This document shows, piece after piece, positions 1 to 7,638 of a stretch of 51,803 bases of DNA; position 1 is the first letter of the stretch, and every line of letters starts with the position of its first letter. A program made the position numbers and the translations under genes. The stretch is taken from contig CAKRFP010000019.1 of the NCBI GenBank assembly GCA_934320645.1, forward strand, positions 1 to 51,803. Direction: 5' to 3'. Under the pieces are notes generated by a model. That model had not been told where the DNA came from. It saw nothing but the letters and a program-made list of their open reading frames with translations, and did not search any database. This DNA is from an uncultured Bariatricus sp. (lineage in GTDB: Bacteria > Bacillota > Clostridia > Lachnospirales > Lachnospiraceae).

Positions 1-80
1 GAAGTGAATCGTAATACGATTAATTAGGGTGGTACCGCCGAATTTTCGGTCCCTTGTCAGGGGCATGAAGATTTGGTGTT
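1..80 (+). promoter_or_regulatory. T-box leader, 3' part (upstream of proS)
   Basis: The conserved T-box core AGGGTGGTACCGCC lies at 25-38. It is followed by a short C-rich/G-rich stem (GTCCC at about 49-53, GGGGC at about 60-64) and a T-rich tract at 79-88. T-box leaders bind an uncharged tRNA and switch an antiterminator to a terminator, which fits control of the prolyl-tRNA synthetase gene downstream. The specifier loop lies before the window, so tRNA-Pro is inferred from context only. The leader is separated from the proS start by about 250 bases of hairpins, longer than usual. Confidence 0.85.
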
Positions 81-125
81 TTTTATTTCATAGGAAATTC
101 CAAAGGAACTTCCTATGAAATAAAA
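81..125. repeat. 45-nt near-perfect hairpin
   Basis: Bases 81-96 are the exact reverse complement of 110-125. An inner TTCC/GGAA stem (98-101 with 105-108) closes on an AAA loop, leaving one A-C mismatch. The arms end in TTTT and AAAA, so the element could terminate transcription in either direction. It lies directly after the T-box and may be its terminator stem or a separate extragenic palindrome. Confidence 0.75.
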
Positions 126-216
126 GGCACTGCGTGCCGGAGATGCGCACTCGCACGAAGATGAAGAATGTCGCAAGCGACCGCGCTCGGCGCGAGAATG
201 TGCCGAGGCACATTCT
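126..216. repeat. Cluster of short GC-rich hairpins
   Basis: A run of compact stems follows: GGCAC/GTGCC at 126-138, GTCGC/GCGAC at 170-181, CGCGC/GCGCG at 182-194, and a 10-bp stem at 195-204 with 207-216. Nothing in the stretch looks coding. It resembles extragenic palindromic repeats inserted between the T-box and proS. The remainder, 217-327, holds only AT-rich leader and the proS ribosome site (GAAGGAG at about 313-319). Confidence 0.6.
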
Positions 217-327
217 TTCTTATTTTACGGGCAAAGCACGTAGCAATCTGATATCAAAGGGGTCAAAATACTTTTTGACCACAATATCATTTATAAAATC
301 AAAAATGAAGAGAAGGAGAACTTACCA

Positions 328-1773
328 ATGGCTAAGGAAAAGAAATTTGTACAGGCGATTACCTCTCGTGATGAAGATTTCGCACAGTGGTATACCGACG
401 TTGTAAGAGAAGCAAAGCTTTGTGATTATTCAAGTGTAAAAGGATGTCTGAACTATCTTCCGAACGGATATGCAATCTGGGAGAAGATCCAGGCAGACCT
501 CGATAAGAGATTTAAAGAGACAGGTGTTGAAAATGTATACCTGCCGATGCTGATTCCGGAGAACCTTCTTCAGAAGGAAAGCGATCATATTGAAGGATTC
601 GCACCGGAAGTAGCATGGGTAACAAAGGGTGGTCTTGAAACTCTTCAGGAACCAATGTGCATCCGTCCGACATCTGAGACACTGTTCTGCGACCTGTGGG
701 CAAGAACCGTACAGTCTTACCGTGACCTTCCGAAAGTATGGAATCAGTGGTGTTCGGTACTTCGCTGGGAGAAGACAACCAGACCGTTCCTTCGTTCCAG
801 AGAATTCTTATGGCAGGAAGGACACACCATTCATGCAACTTATGAAGAAGCAGAACAGAGAACACTGACCATGCTTCGTGTATATCAGGAACTGATCCGT
901 GATTCCCTTGCAATCCCGTTCGTATCAGGTCCGAAGACAGAGAGCGAGAAGTTCGCAGGTGCACAGGACACTTACACCGTAGAAGCTCTGATGCATGACG
1001 GAAAAGCACTTCAGTCTGCAACCAGCCATTTCTTCGGAAATGCGTTCCCGGATGCATTTGACATCAAATATCTGGATAAGAACAATGAACTTCACAGCGT
1101 ATATGAGACTTCATGGGGACTGTCTACACGTATCATCGGAGCCCTGATCATGGTTCACGGTGATGACAGCGGACTTGTTCTTCCACCGAGAATCGCACCG
1201 GTTCAAACAAGAGTCATTCCGATCGCACAGCACAAAGAAGGCGTTCTTGAAAAAGCAAATGAACTGACAGAGAGACTGAAAAAAGCTGGCTACAGCGTGA
1301 AGATCGACGATTCTGAGAAGAGCCCTGGATGGAAATTCAGTGAGCAGGAAATGCTTGGTATCCCGACACGTATCGAGATCGGACCAAAGGATATCGAACA
1401 GAACCAGGTTGTTGTTGTACGTCGTGATACAAGAGAAAAGATCGTTGTTTCTTTAGATGAGGTCGAGACAAAACTTGGCGAGATCCTTGAAACAATCCAG
1501 AAGGATATGTATGACCGTGCAAAAGCATTCCTTGACAGCCACATTGATTTTGCTGAAACCATGGATGAAATGAATGAAAAATTCAACACCAAACGTGGAT
1601 TCATCAAAGCAAAATGGTGTGGAAGCGCAGAATGTGAAGATGAGATCAAGGCAGCAACAGGTGGAGCAACCACCCGCTGTATCTGCAAAGAGGATCAGGT
1701 AAAAGACGGAGATACCTGTATTTTCTGTGGCAAACAGGCTAAACATGTTGTTTATTTTGGAAAAGCATACTAG
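328..1773 (+). CDS. proS: Prolyl-tRNA synthetase, type 3 (archaeal/eukaryote-like)
   Basis: Charges tRNA-Pro with proline in the cytosol. The 481-residue length and layout match the ProS type 3 class: a class II catalytic core with the motif 2 region FLRSREFLWQEGHT near residues 153-166, an anticodon-binding domain from about residue 290, and a C-terminal cysteine-rich zinc-binding region with CGSAEC, CIC and CIFCG near residues 430-468. It ends in a tyrosine, as is common in this class. It lacks the editing insertion of the long bacterial ProRS. The start at ATG 328 has GAAGGAG upstream. The T-box core at 25-38 indicates control by proline-tRNA charging. The next gene, cca, begins 12 bases after the stop, so both are likely co-transcribed. 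Confidence 0.96.
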   Translation: MAKEKKFVQAITSRDEDFAQWYTDVVREAKLCDYSSVKGCLNYLPNGYAIWEKIQADLDKRFKETGVENVYLPMLIPENLLQKESDHIEGFAPEVAWVTKGGLETLQEPMCIRPTSETLFCDLWARTVQSYRDLPKVWNQWCSVLRWEKTTRPFLRSREFLWQEGHTIHATYEEAEQRTLTMLRVYQELIRDSLAIPFVSGPKTESEKFAGAQDTYTVEALMHDGKALQSATSHFFGNAFPDAFDIKYLDKNNELHSVYETSWGLSTRIIGALIMVHGDDSGLVLPPRIAPVQTRVIPIAQHKEGVLEKANELTERLKKAGYSVKIDDSEKSPGWKFSEQEMLGIPTRIEIGPKDIEQNQVVVVRRDTREKIVVSLDEVETKLGEILETIQKDMYDRAKAFLDSHIDFAETMDEMNEKFNTKRGFIKAKWCGSAECEDEIKAATGGATTRCICKEDQVKDGDTCIFCGKQAKHVVYFGKAY

Positions 1774-1785
1774 GAGCGAATGTAT

Positions 1786-3114
1786 ATGAAAATTCAGTTA
1801 CCTGAAAAGGTGAATCGAATTATAACTACATTACAAAAACATGGCTTTGAGGCATATGCAGTCGGCGGCTGCGTCCGGGATTCTTTTCTCGGACGTGTGC
1901 CGGGTGACTGGGATATCACAACATCGGCAGCGCCGGAAGAGACAAAATCATTATTTGCCAGAACTTTTGACACCGGAATCGAGCATGGAACGATTACGGT
2001 GCTTTTAAATGGAGAAGGATTTGAAGTGACGACATACCGGATTGACGGAAAATACGAAGACAACCGGCATCCGAGTAAAGTGCAGTTTACCAGAAGCCTG
2101 TCAGAGGATCTGCTGCGCAGGGATTTTACGATCAATGCGATGGCGTACAATGAACAGGACGGACTGGTGGATCTGTTTCATGGGATGGAGGATCTGAAAA
2201 AAGGTGTGATCCGTTGTGTGGGAAATGCTGAGGCACGTTTTTCGGAGGATGCCCTGCGGATTTTGAGGGCGATCCGTTTTTCGGCACAGCTTGGATTTGA
2301 GATCGAGGAAGAGACCAGACAGGCGATCCGAAAACTTGCACCAAATCTTTCCTATATCAGCGCAGAACGTATCCAGACAGAGCTTGTAAAGCTTCTGGTC
2401 TCCGATCATCCGGAAAAGATCCGGGATGCATATGAGCTTGGAATCACAAAGGTGATTCTCCCGGAATTCGATGCAATGATGGAAACAACACAGGAAACTT
2501 TGCATCACTGTTATAATGTAGGTGAGCATACGATCCATGCGCTGATGAACATTCCGGCAGATAAAGTGCTGCGTCTTACAATGCTGTTTCACGATACGGG
2601 GAAACCGGCACGAAAGACGGTCGATCCGGATGGAACGGCACATTTTAAAGGGCATGCATACGTCAGCGAAGAACTCACAAGGTCGATCATGCATCGCTTG
2701 AAATTCGATAATGATACGCTGCGTAAGGTGTCAAAGCTGGTGCTGTATCATGATGACCGGATGCCTGCAACGATGAAGCATGTACGCCGTGCAATGAACC
2801 GGATCGGTGAGGAACTGTTCCCGTATTACATGAAGGTACGGATGGCTGATACGTTGGCGCAGAGCGATTATCAGCGTGATAAGAAGCTGGAAAACCTGGC
2901 TGGTATCGAGAAGTGCTACCAGGAGATTCTGGAGAAAAAGCAATGTGTTTCTTTAAAAGAACTGAAGGTAAACGGTCAGGATCTGATCGCGGCAGGTATT
3001 GAAAAAGGACCGAAAATTGGTCAGACACTCCAGACACTTTTACAGGAAGTGATCGAGGAACCGGAGAAAAATACACGGGAATATTTACTTGCCAGAATAA
3101 AAGAACTGGAATAA
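1786..3114 (+). CDS. cca: CCA tRNA nucleotidyltransferase with HD domain
   Basis: Adds or repairs the 3' CCA end of tRNAs. The 442-residue protein starts with a class II nucleotidyltransferase head: GGCVRDSFLGR near residues 24-34, the metal-binding DWDITT near 40-45, and RRDFTINAMAYN near 106-117. An HD domain follows (LFHDTGKP around residue 263). The HD motif suggests an added phosphohydrolase-like module, as in many Firmicutes; whether it adds all three nucleotides cannot be read from sequence. Of two candidate starts (1780 and 1786), ATG 1786 has better spacing to the GGAG at about 1772-1775. It sits 12 bases after proS. Confidence 0.93.
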   Translation: MKIQLPEKVNRIITTLQKHGFEAYAVGGCVRDSFLGRVPGDWDITTSAAPEETKSLFARTFDTGIEHGTITVLLNGEGFEVTTYRIDGKYEDNRHPSKVQFTRSLSEDLLRRDFTINAMAYNEQDGLVDLFHGMEDLKKGVIRCVGNAEARFSEDALRILRAIRFSAQLGFEIEEETRQAIRKLAPNLSYISAERIQTELVKLLVSDHPEKIRDAYELGITKVILPEFDAMMETTQETLHHCYNVGEHTIHALMNIPADKVLRLTMLFHDTGKPARKTVDPDGTAHFKGHAYVSEELTRSIMHRLKFDNDTLRKVSKLVLYHDDRMPATMKHVRRAMNRIGEELFPYYMKVRMADTLAQSDYQRDKKLENLAGIEKCYQEILEKKQCVSLKELKVNGQDLIAAGIEKGPKIGQTLQTLLQEVIEEPEKNTREYLLARIKELE

Positions 3115-3130
3115 TCAAAAATCATGCATG

Positions 3131-3156
3131 ACTTAAGTCTCCCCCTGCATACATTA
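3131..3156 (+). promoter_or_regulatory. Candidate sigma-K promoter for cotS-like gene
   Basis: AC at 3131-3132, 15 bases, then CATACATTA at 3148-3156. This fits the sigma-K pattern (AC, 15-16 bases, CATANNNTA). B. subtilis cotS is a late mother-cell gene, so context agrees. The -35 is only two bases of evidence, so chance is possible. Confidence 0.4.
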
Positions 3157-3187
3157 GAAAGACCGGTAAAACAAAGCGGCAGGGGGA
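3140..3187 (+). promoter_or_regulatory. Inverted repeat covering the cotS-like ribosome site
   Basis: TCCCCCTGC at 3140-3148 is the exact reverse complement of GCAGGGGGA at 3179-3187, which contains the Shine-Dalgarno sequence of the gene starting at 3192. In a transcript reading in from cca the stem could hide the ribosome site. A transcript starting near 3163 would lack the upstream arm. Confidence 0.5.
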
Positions 3188-3191
3188 AGCC

Positions 3192-4187
3192 ATGAAAGAT
3201 TATGGAATCAGTGTATTGACACAATATCAGATGGAAGTATTCGGCACCCACAAAGTAAGGGGTGCTATTTTATGCGATACAGATAAGGGGCTGCTCCTCT
3301 TGAAGGAGACGCGCATGGAGGAGAGTCGGATCTGCGCGCTTGCAAAAATATATGAGCAGTTAAATGCGGATGGATTTGAGTGCGTGGATACGCCTCTGCT
3401 TAATAAAGAGGATGTTTATGTCAGTAAAGCCGAGGACGGAACAGGCTATATCTTAAAGAAATGGTTTCAGGGACGTGAGTGTGATGTCAGACGTGAAAAT
3501 GAGTTGATCGCCGGTGCGGAAAATCTTGCCCGGATCCATCTGCGCATGCGTCTGGCCGGGGAAGAAAACGGATCTGCAGGAAGAGAAGAAAATCCGGTGA
3601 TCAAGGAGTATGCAAGGCATAACAGAGAACTCAGAAAGGTTCGGGAATTTGTCTGCAGAAGAAGTGTGAAAAGCCCGTTTGAGATTGCATTTTTAAAGGG
3701 ATATGACCAGATGTATTTCTGGGCAGACAGAGTGCTGGAAATACTGGAAAATATGGATCTGGACAGTGTTTTTAAAGAAGCGGAGGCAGAAAATCATATG
3801 GTCCACGGAGACTATAATTATCATAATCTTCTGGTCTGTCAGGAGGGCATGGCGGTGACGGGATTTGAACATGCACACCGGGATGTCCAGATGGAAGATC
3901 TGTATTATTTCCTGCGCAAATGTATGGAAAAGCATCATTATGATGAACGGCTTGGATATCGGATGATGAGAGCGTATGATTCGGTGAATAAGCTTGGAAA
4001 AAAAGAACGGGATTACCTTGCGATCCGTCTTGCTTATCCGGAAAAATTCTGGAAGATCACCAATTCTTATTACCACTCAGGAAAGGCATGGATCCCTGCA
4101 AAAAATGTCGAAAAACTTTCACTTTCTGTCGCACAGACAGAAGAAAAAAAGCGGTTTTTGCGGAATCTGTTTGCGTTTCAGATATAG
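3192..4187 (+). CDS. CotS/YutH-type spore coat protein (kinase-like fold)
   Basis: The 331-residue protein has the aminoglycoside-phosphotransferase-like fold of the CotS family, spore coat or spore-associated proteins. The catalytic-loop-like motif HGDYNYHNLLV lies near residues 206-216, followed by GFEHAHRDVQMEDLYYFLRK where CotS proteins carry their D-F-E-like motif; here the aspartate is replaced by glycine, so true kinase activity is doubtful. The N-terminal half has the expected nucleotide-lobe pattern. ATG 3192 has a strong GGGGGAAG ribosome site that lies inside an inverted repeat. It stands alone between cca and hup. A candidate sigma-K promoter precedes it. Family assignment is firm; the substrate, if any, is unknown. 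Confidence 0.78.
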   Translation: MKDYGISVLTQYQMEVFGTHKVRGAILCDTDKGLLLLKETRMEESRICALAKIYEQLNADGFECVDTPLLNKEDVYVSKAEDGTGYILKKWFQGRECDVRRENELIAGAENLARIHLRMRLAGEENGSAGREENPVIKEYARHNRELRKVREFVCRRSVKSPFEIAFLKGYDQMYFWADRVLEILENMDLDSVFKEAEAENHMVHGDYNYHNLLVCQEGMAVTGFEHAHRDVQMEDLYYFLRKCMEKHHYDERLGYRMMRAYDSVNKLGKKERDYLAIRLAYPEKFWKITNSYYHSGKAWIPAKNVEKLSLSVAQTEEKKRFLRNLFAFQI

Positions 4188-4220
4188 CGTTCAGTTTTCT
4201 TAGATTTTAAGGGTTTAGAC

Positions 4221-4249
4221 TTGACAAAGAAGGTAAAAACCTATATAAC
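4221..4249 (+). promoter_or_regulatory. Sigma-A promoter of hup
   Basis: TTGACA at 4221-4226, 17-base spacer, TATAAC at 4244-4249. A leader of about 100 bases precedes hup, with a small CCGG-GTGTT-CCGG hairpin just before the ribosome site. Confidence 0.8.
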
Positions 4250-4359
4250 ATATGTAGGGTAAGGGGCGTGTCAGACCGCATGGATACGCAGAATAAACCT
4301 AGCAAAAAGACAAAATGCCGGGGTGTTCCGGGAGTATATTTTACAGGAGGACGTAGGTC

Positions 4360-4635
4360 ATGAACAAGACAGAATTAGTAGCTGCAGTTGCAGAACAGGC
4401 AGATATTTCAAAGAAAGATGCAGAAAAAGCATTAAAAGCATTTGTTGATGTTGTTACAGAAGAAATGAAAAAAGGTGAAAAAGTTCAGTTAGTAGGATTC
4501 GGAACTTTCGAAGTAAGCGAAAGAGCTGCAAGAGAAGGAAGAAATCCACAGACTGGAAAAACTATGAAGATCGAAGCTTGCAAAGCTCCGAAATTCAAAG
4601 CAGGAAAAGCTTTAAAAGATGCTGTTAATGCATAA
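4360..4635 (+). CDS. hup: HU-family DNA-binding protein
   Basis: A small, abundant, dimeric nucleoid protein that bends DNA without sequence specificity. The 91 residues match the usual HU length. It opens with the typical MNKTELVAAVAEQ helix, and the DNA-binding arm is visible as GFGTFEVSERAAREGRNPQTGK near residues 46-67, including the conserved RNPQTG arm-tip. The AGGAGG site lies just before ATG 4360. Codon choice (AAA, GAA, GCA heavy) suits high expression. Its own promoter sits at 4221-4249. It heads the rqcP-yabP-yabQ-divIC cluster, an order common in Firmicutes. Confidence 0.97.
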   Translation: MNKTELVAAVAEQADISKKDAEKALKAFVDVVTEEMKKGEKVQLVGFGTFEVSERAAREGRNPQTGKTMKIEACKAPKFKAGKALKDAVNA

Positions 4636-4713
4636 TTTGTAAAACATTTTTGAAAAATGGCGCAGTCTGAAAAGGGCTGCGCTTTATTCGTATTATGGGA
4701 AGGGAAAATCAAA

Positions 4714-4953
4714 ATGAGACTTGATAAATTTTTAAAGGTGTCCCGCCTGATCAAACGGCGCACCGTTGCAAATGAAGCCTGTGATGCAGGAAGAGTCCTG
4801 ATCAACGGGGCGGTGGCGAAGGCTTCCACGAAAGTAAAAAAAGGTGATATCATTGAGATCCAGTTTGGAACCAAGACTGTAAAGGCAGAGGTTCTGGATC
4901 TGCGAGATACGACTAAAAAAGAAGAGGCGGCAGATTTATTCCGTTATCTTTAA
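4714..4953 (+). CDS. rqcP: S4-domain RNA-binding protein RqcP (YabO)
   Basis: A 79-residue protein that is almost entirely an S4 domain: MRLDKFLKVSRLIKRRTVA at the start, then AGRVLINGAVAKASTKVKKGD. In B. subtilis the orthologue YabO/RqcP works with RqcH in adding C-terminal alanine tails to stalled nascent chains on the 60S-like 50S subunit; the neighbouring yabP-yabQ order supports orthology. The start is placed at ATG 4714 because GGGAAGGG lies about 10 bases upstream and residues match the family start. An upstream in-frame ATG at 4657 would add 19 non-conserved residues. RqcP function is family knowledge; the S4 fold is what is seen. Confidence 0.9.
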   Translation: MRLDKFLKVSRLIKRRTVANEACDAGRVLINGAVAKASTKVKKGDIIEIQFGTKTVKAEVLDLRDTTKKEEAADLFRYL

Positions 4954-5009
4954 TGCTCCGGAACATCAGAAAAGATGTGGTTTGAGATCATTCCGACAGC
5001 GGATCCGAG

Positions 5010-5038
5010 GCATATTTACCGGATGTTATTCATACAAT
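5010..5038 (+). promoter_or_regulatory. Sigma-E promoter of yabP-yabQ
   Basis: GCATATT at 5010-5016, 14-base spacer, CATACAAT at 5031-5038. This agrees base for base with the B. subtilis sigma-E consensus (KMATATT, 14, CATACANT). The predicted start is near 5045 and yabP begins at 5075. Confidence 0.8.
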
Positions 5039-5074
5039 AACTAGAAAGACAGTATAGGAAAGGTTGGGATTTGT

Positions 5075-5365
5075 ATGGAAGAGAGACAGCTGGTAAAACC
5101 TCAGAATCACAGGCTGGTTATCAATAACCGGAAGACAGGTACAGTAACGGGAGTGCTGGACGTTCTTTCTTTTGATTTAAATGAGATCCTGCTTGAGACA
5201 GAGCAGGGAATGCTGATGGTAAAAGGTACGGACATGCATGTAAACCGGCTGAATCTTGAAAAAGGGGAGGTCGACCTGGCAGGCAATATTGACAATATTT
5301 CTTATTCGGATATCCATTCGGGAGCAAAAGCCGGAGAAAATCTGTTGTCAAAACTGTTTCGGTAG
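5075..5365 (+). CDS. yabP: Sporulation protein YabP
   Basis: A 96-residue YabP-family protein needed for spore formation in B. subtilis, acting in the mother cell; YabP/YqfC-type proteins are thought to act at spore membranes or coat and cortex assembly. The core reads NHRLVINNRKTGTVTGVLDVLSF followed by a glutamate-rich beta structure with LLETEQGMLMVKGTDMHVNRLNLEKGEVDLAGNI, which is characteristic. ATG 5075 has AGGAAAGG upstream. A sigma-E promoter lies 37 bases before it. yabQ follows after 10 bases. Confidence 0.92.
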   Translation: MEERQLVKPQNHRLVINNRKTGTVTGVLDVLSFDLNEILLETEQGMLMVKGTDMHVNRLNLEKGEVDLAGNIDNISYSDIHSGAKAGENLLSKLFR

Positions 5366-5375
5366 GAGGAGAAAA

Positions 5376-5720
5376 ATGTCTGGTATCGGAACTGAGATCA
5401 GGGTTTTCTGCTATGCAATCCTGACCGGTGTCCTGATCGTGGCAGTCTATCTGTGGATCAGGGTTTTGCGCAGACTGGTTGCTCACAGATTGTGGCTGAT
5501 CAATCTGGAGGATGCCTGTTACTGGGCAGGAATTTCTGTTTATACCTTTGTGCAGATCTATCATACGAGTGATGGTGTTCTGCGGTGGTATATCGGACTG
5601 GGGATTGCGCTCGGAGCAATCTGGATGGCGCTGCTTTCAGCTGTCTTTGTAAGAGTTTATAAGAAGATTTCTACGCGAATTTGTGAAAAAAGAGTAAAAA
5701 GAGTTGATAAATCTGGTTAA
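5376..5720 (+). CDS. yabQ: Spore cortex biosynthesis protein YabQ
   Basis: A 114-residue membrane protein. Segments at about residues 9-28, 46-65 and 73-95 are hydrophobic and likely cross the membrane; the tail is lysine/arginine-rich. In B. subtilis YabQ lies in the outer spore membrane and is needed for cortex formation. ATG 5376 has an ideal AGGAGG site 6 bases away and follows yabP by 10 bases, so both are in one sigma-E transcript. An in-frame upstream ATG at 5256 lies inside yabP and is rejected. Sequence conservation of YabQ is weak, so position in the cluster carries much of the identification. Confidence 0.88.
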   Translation: MSGIGTEIRVFCYAILTGVLIVAVYLWIRVLRRLVAHRLWLINLEDACYWAGISVYTFVQIYHTSDGVLRWYIGLGIALGAIWMALLSAVFVRVYKKISTRICEKRVKRVDKSG

Positions 5721-5732
5721 AAACGGTACACT
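5704..5732 (+). promoter_or_regulatory. Candidate sigma-A promoter of divIC
   Basis: TTGATA at 5704-5709, 17-base spacer, TACACT at 5727-5732, overlapping the yabQ end. It would give divIC vegetative expression independent of the sigma-E transcript. Confidence 0.55.
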
Positions 5733-5804
5733 GTAGAAGAATAAATGGGTTTAGTAGTAAGAAGCTATACAAGATCAACTGATAGCGAAAGGTGAATAGA
5801 TTAG

Positions 5805-6128
5805 ATGGGAAGCTTAAAGAAGAACCGGAAAAAGCGTCCGGGGAGCGGGCTTCAGAAGCACAAAAGAAGTATTGTTGCGATTACCGCAGTTATTATATTA
5901 TTATGCGGCATGGTTATTGTACATGGGATGGCGCTCAAAAAGAGCAATGATGCATATAAGGTGCAGGAAGAAGAACTGCAGACACAGATCGATGCGGAAA
6001 AAGAACGCTCAGAAGAAATTAATAAACTGAAAAAATATGTAGGAACAGATGAATACATCGAAGAAGTTGCCAGAGAGAAGCTGGGACTTGTAAAGGAGAA
6101 TGAGATTCTGTTCCGCGCACAGCAGTAA
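5805..6128 (+). CDS. divIC: Septum formation initiator (DivIC/FtsB family)
   Basis: A 107-residue single-pass division protein. A basic N-terminus (residues 1-22) is followed by one membrane span (about 23-43) and an extracytoplasmic coiled coil (about 46-80), then the conserved EYIEEVAREKLGLVKENEILF region near 84-104. DivIC pairs with FtsL and DivIB at the septum. AAGGTG lies about 10 bases before ATG 5805. Position between yabQ and spoIIE matches B. subtilis. A terminator follows immediately. Confidence 0.93.
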   Translation: MGSLKKNRKKRPGSGLQKHKRSIVAITAVIILLCGMVIVHGMALKKSNDAYKVQEEELQTQIDAEKERSEEINKLKKYVGTDEYIEEVAREKLGLVKENEILFRAQQ

Positions 6129-6134
6129 CGTAAG

Positions 6135-6170
6135 AAAAGCTTTGGGAAGAAAATATCCCGAAGCTTTTTT
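6135..6170 (+). terminator. Terminator after divIC
   Basis: The stem AAAAGCTTTGGGA (6135-6147) pairs with TCCCGAAGCTTTT (6156-6168) and runs into a T tract. It leaves only about 30 bases before spoIIE, so spoIIE depends on read-through or on a promoter overlapping this region. Confidence 0.85.
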
Positions 6171-6200
6171 CGTTCATAGAAATTTAGAGGGTGGTGGCAA

Positions 6201-7619
6201 ATGGAGGTTAAATACAGAGAGGAGCAAGTGATCACAAGTCCATATGTAACGCAGGCAGATAAGATGGCAGTATCGCTTCGGCATCTGGCAGACAGGTTCC
6301 TGAAAATGGAACCGAAAAAGCAGTGTTTTACACCCGACGAAATGACAGAAATGTATGATCGGATTACGGAAAAGGTGTGCAGAGGATGCAGCAGGAAATC
6401 AGAGTGTCTGGAGAGAAAGAAGGCAGAACACTGGCAGCTTTTTTATGATCTTTTGTGTACGATTGAAGGATATGGTGCAGAACTGAATAAAGAGATGAAA
6501 CAGCATCTTCAGAGGGAGTGCATTCAGGCACCACGGTTTTTACGAGAATCACTGGAGACTTTCCAGGAGGCAAAAAGGATTCTGGTGTGGAATAATAAGA
6601 TGGTACAGAGCCGTGAGGGATGTGCGGCACAGCTGGATTCTTTTGCGGACATGCTCTGCCATGTGACGAGAGATCTGGATGCGAGTATTTTTACGGATCC
6701 GCCGCTTGCAAAAAAGGTTGCACAGCATTTCAAAAAGGCAGGGATTCGGATGCTGAGTTCTGTTTTTTTTGTGGATGAGCATGGCAGATATGAGATTCAT
6801 GTAACGGTAAAAAGTGAGAAGGGGAATTGTATCCCAACCAGAAAAGCGGCAGAGCTTTTATCAGTCTGTACTAAGAGAAGGATGTGTCCGGCTCAGAATG
6901 AGAGGCAGGTTCTGGGACAGGAGTATGAAACTATTGTATGTGTGGAAGGACCGGGATATTATGTGCTGCAGGGTGTGGCAAAAATGGGAAAAAACGGACA
7001 AAAGATATCTGGTGACAGCTTTCTTATGAAGACACTTCCGGGTGGAAAAGAGGCGGCAATTCTGTCGGACGGAATGGGATCTGGTGAGAGGGCGCTACAG
7101 GAAAGCGGGATGCTGGTAGAAATGCTGGAAGAGCTTCTTGGAGCAGGATTTCCTGTGGAAACTGCACTTTCCATGATCAATACAGCTCTTGTTATGGGAC
7201 GGGAAGAGGTTCGTTTTTCTACAGTTGATATGAGCATTTTTGATCTTTATAATGGAAAATGTGAGTTTGTAAAAGCAGGAGCGGCAGTGACATTTCTGCG
7301 GACAAAAGACGGGATGGAGCATATCCGTTCGGAAAGTCTTCCGCTGGGTGTGATCCAGAGACAGCAAAGTGAAAAGGAAACCAGACAGTTGGAATCCGGA
7401 GATGTGGTGGTCATGGTATCGGACGGGATCCTGGATGCGCTTCCGGCAGGAGAGCAGGAGCATTTACTGGATCTGATGATTGGGGGAAGTCCGCTGGAGA
7501 ATCCGGAGGAACTGGCGAATTATATTCTGGATAAGGTGCTGGAGCTGGCGGCCGGAAAAGCAGGAGATGATATGACAGTCCTTGTGGCGGGAATCTGGAA
7601 GATGTGTTACAGTAGATAA
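6201..7619 (+). CDS. spoIIE: SpoIIE-type PP2C phosphatase lacking the membrane domain
   Basis: SpoIIE dephosphorylates SpoIIAA and so frees sigma-F in the forespore. This protein has 472 residues against about 800 in B. subtilis. What is present is the linker region with cysteines C60, C63 and C69 (CRGCSRKSEC) and the complete PP2C/SpoIIE phosphatase: GDSF near 271-274, LSDGMGSGE near 290-298, SDGILDAL near 407-414 and GDDMTVL near 455-461. The usual ten-span N-terminal membrane domain is absent and no hydrophobic segment is visible. ATG 6201 has GAGGGTGG upstream, and a terminator precedes it, so a longer upstream reading frame is excluded. Position next to divIC and tilS supports orthology. 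A different PP2C regulator is less likely. Confidence 0.85.
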   Translation: MEVKYREEQVITSPYVTQADKMAVSLRHLADRFLKMEPKKQCFTPDEMTEMYDRITEKVCRGCSRKSECLERKKAEHWQLFYDLLCTIEGYGAELNKEMKQHLQRECIQAPRFLRESLETFQEAKRILVWNNKMVQSREGCAAQLDSFADMLCHVTRDLDASIFTDPPLAKKVAQHFKKAGIRMLSSVFFVDEHGRYEIHVTVKSEKGNCIPTRKAAELLSVCTKRRMCPAQNERQVLGQEYETIVCVEGPGYYVLQGVAKMGKNGQKISGDSFLMKTLPGGKEAAILSDGMGSGERALQESGMLVEMLEELLGAGFPVETALSMINTALVMGREEVRFSTVDMSIFDLYNGKCEFVKAGAAVTFLRTKDGMEHIRSESLPLGVIQRQQSEKETRQLESGDVVVMVSDGILDALPAGEQEHLLDLMIGGSPLENPEELANYILDKVLELAAGKAGDDMTVLVAGIWKMCYSR

Positions 7620-7638
7620 AAGATGAGAGGAATTTACC

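Noticed and set aside
134..406. Short frame across the hairpin cluster into proS
   Set aside because: It begins within palindromic repeats, lacks a ribosome site and ends inside proS in another frame.
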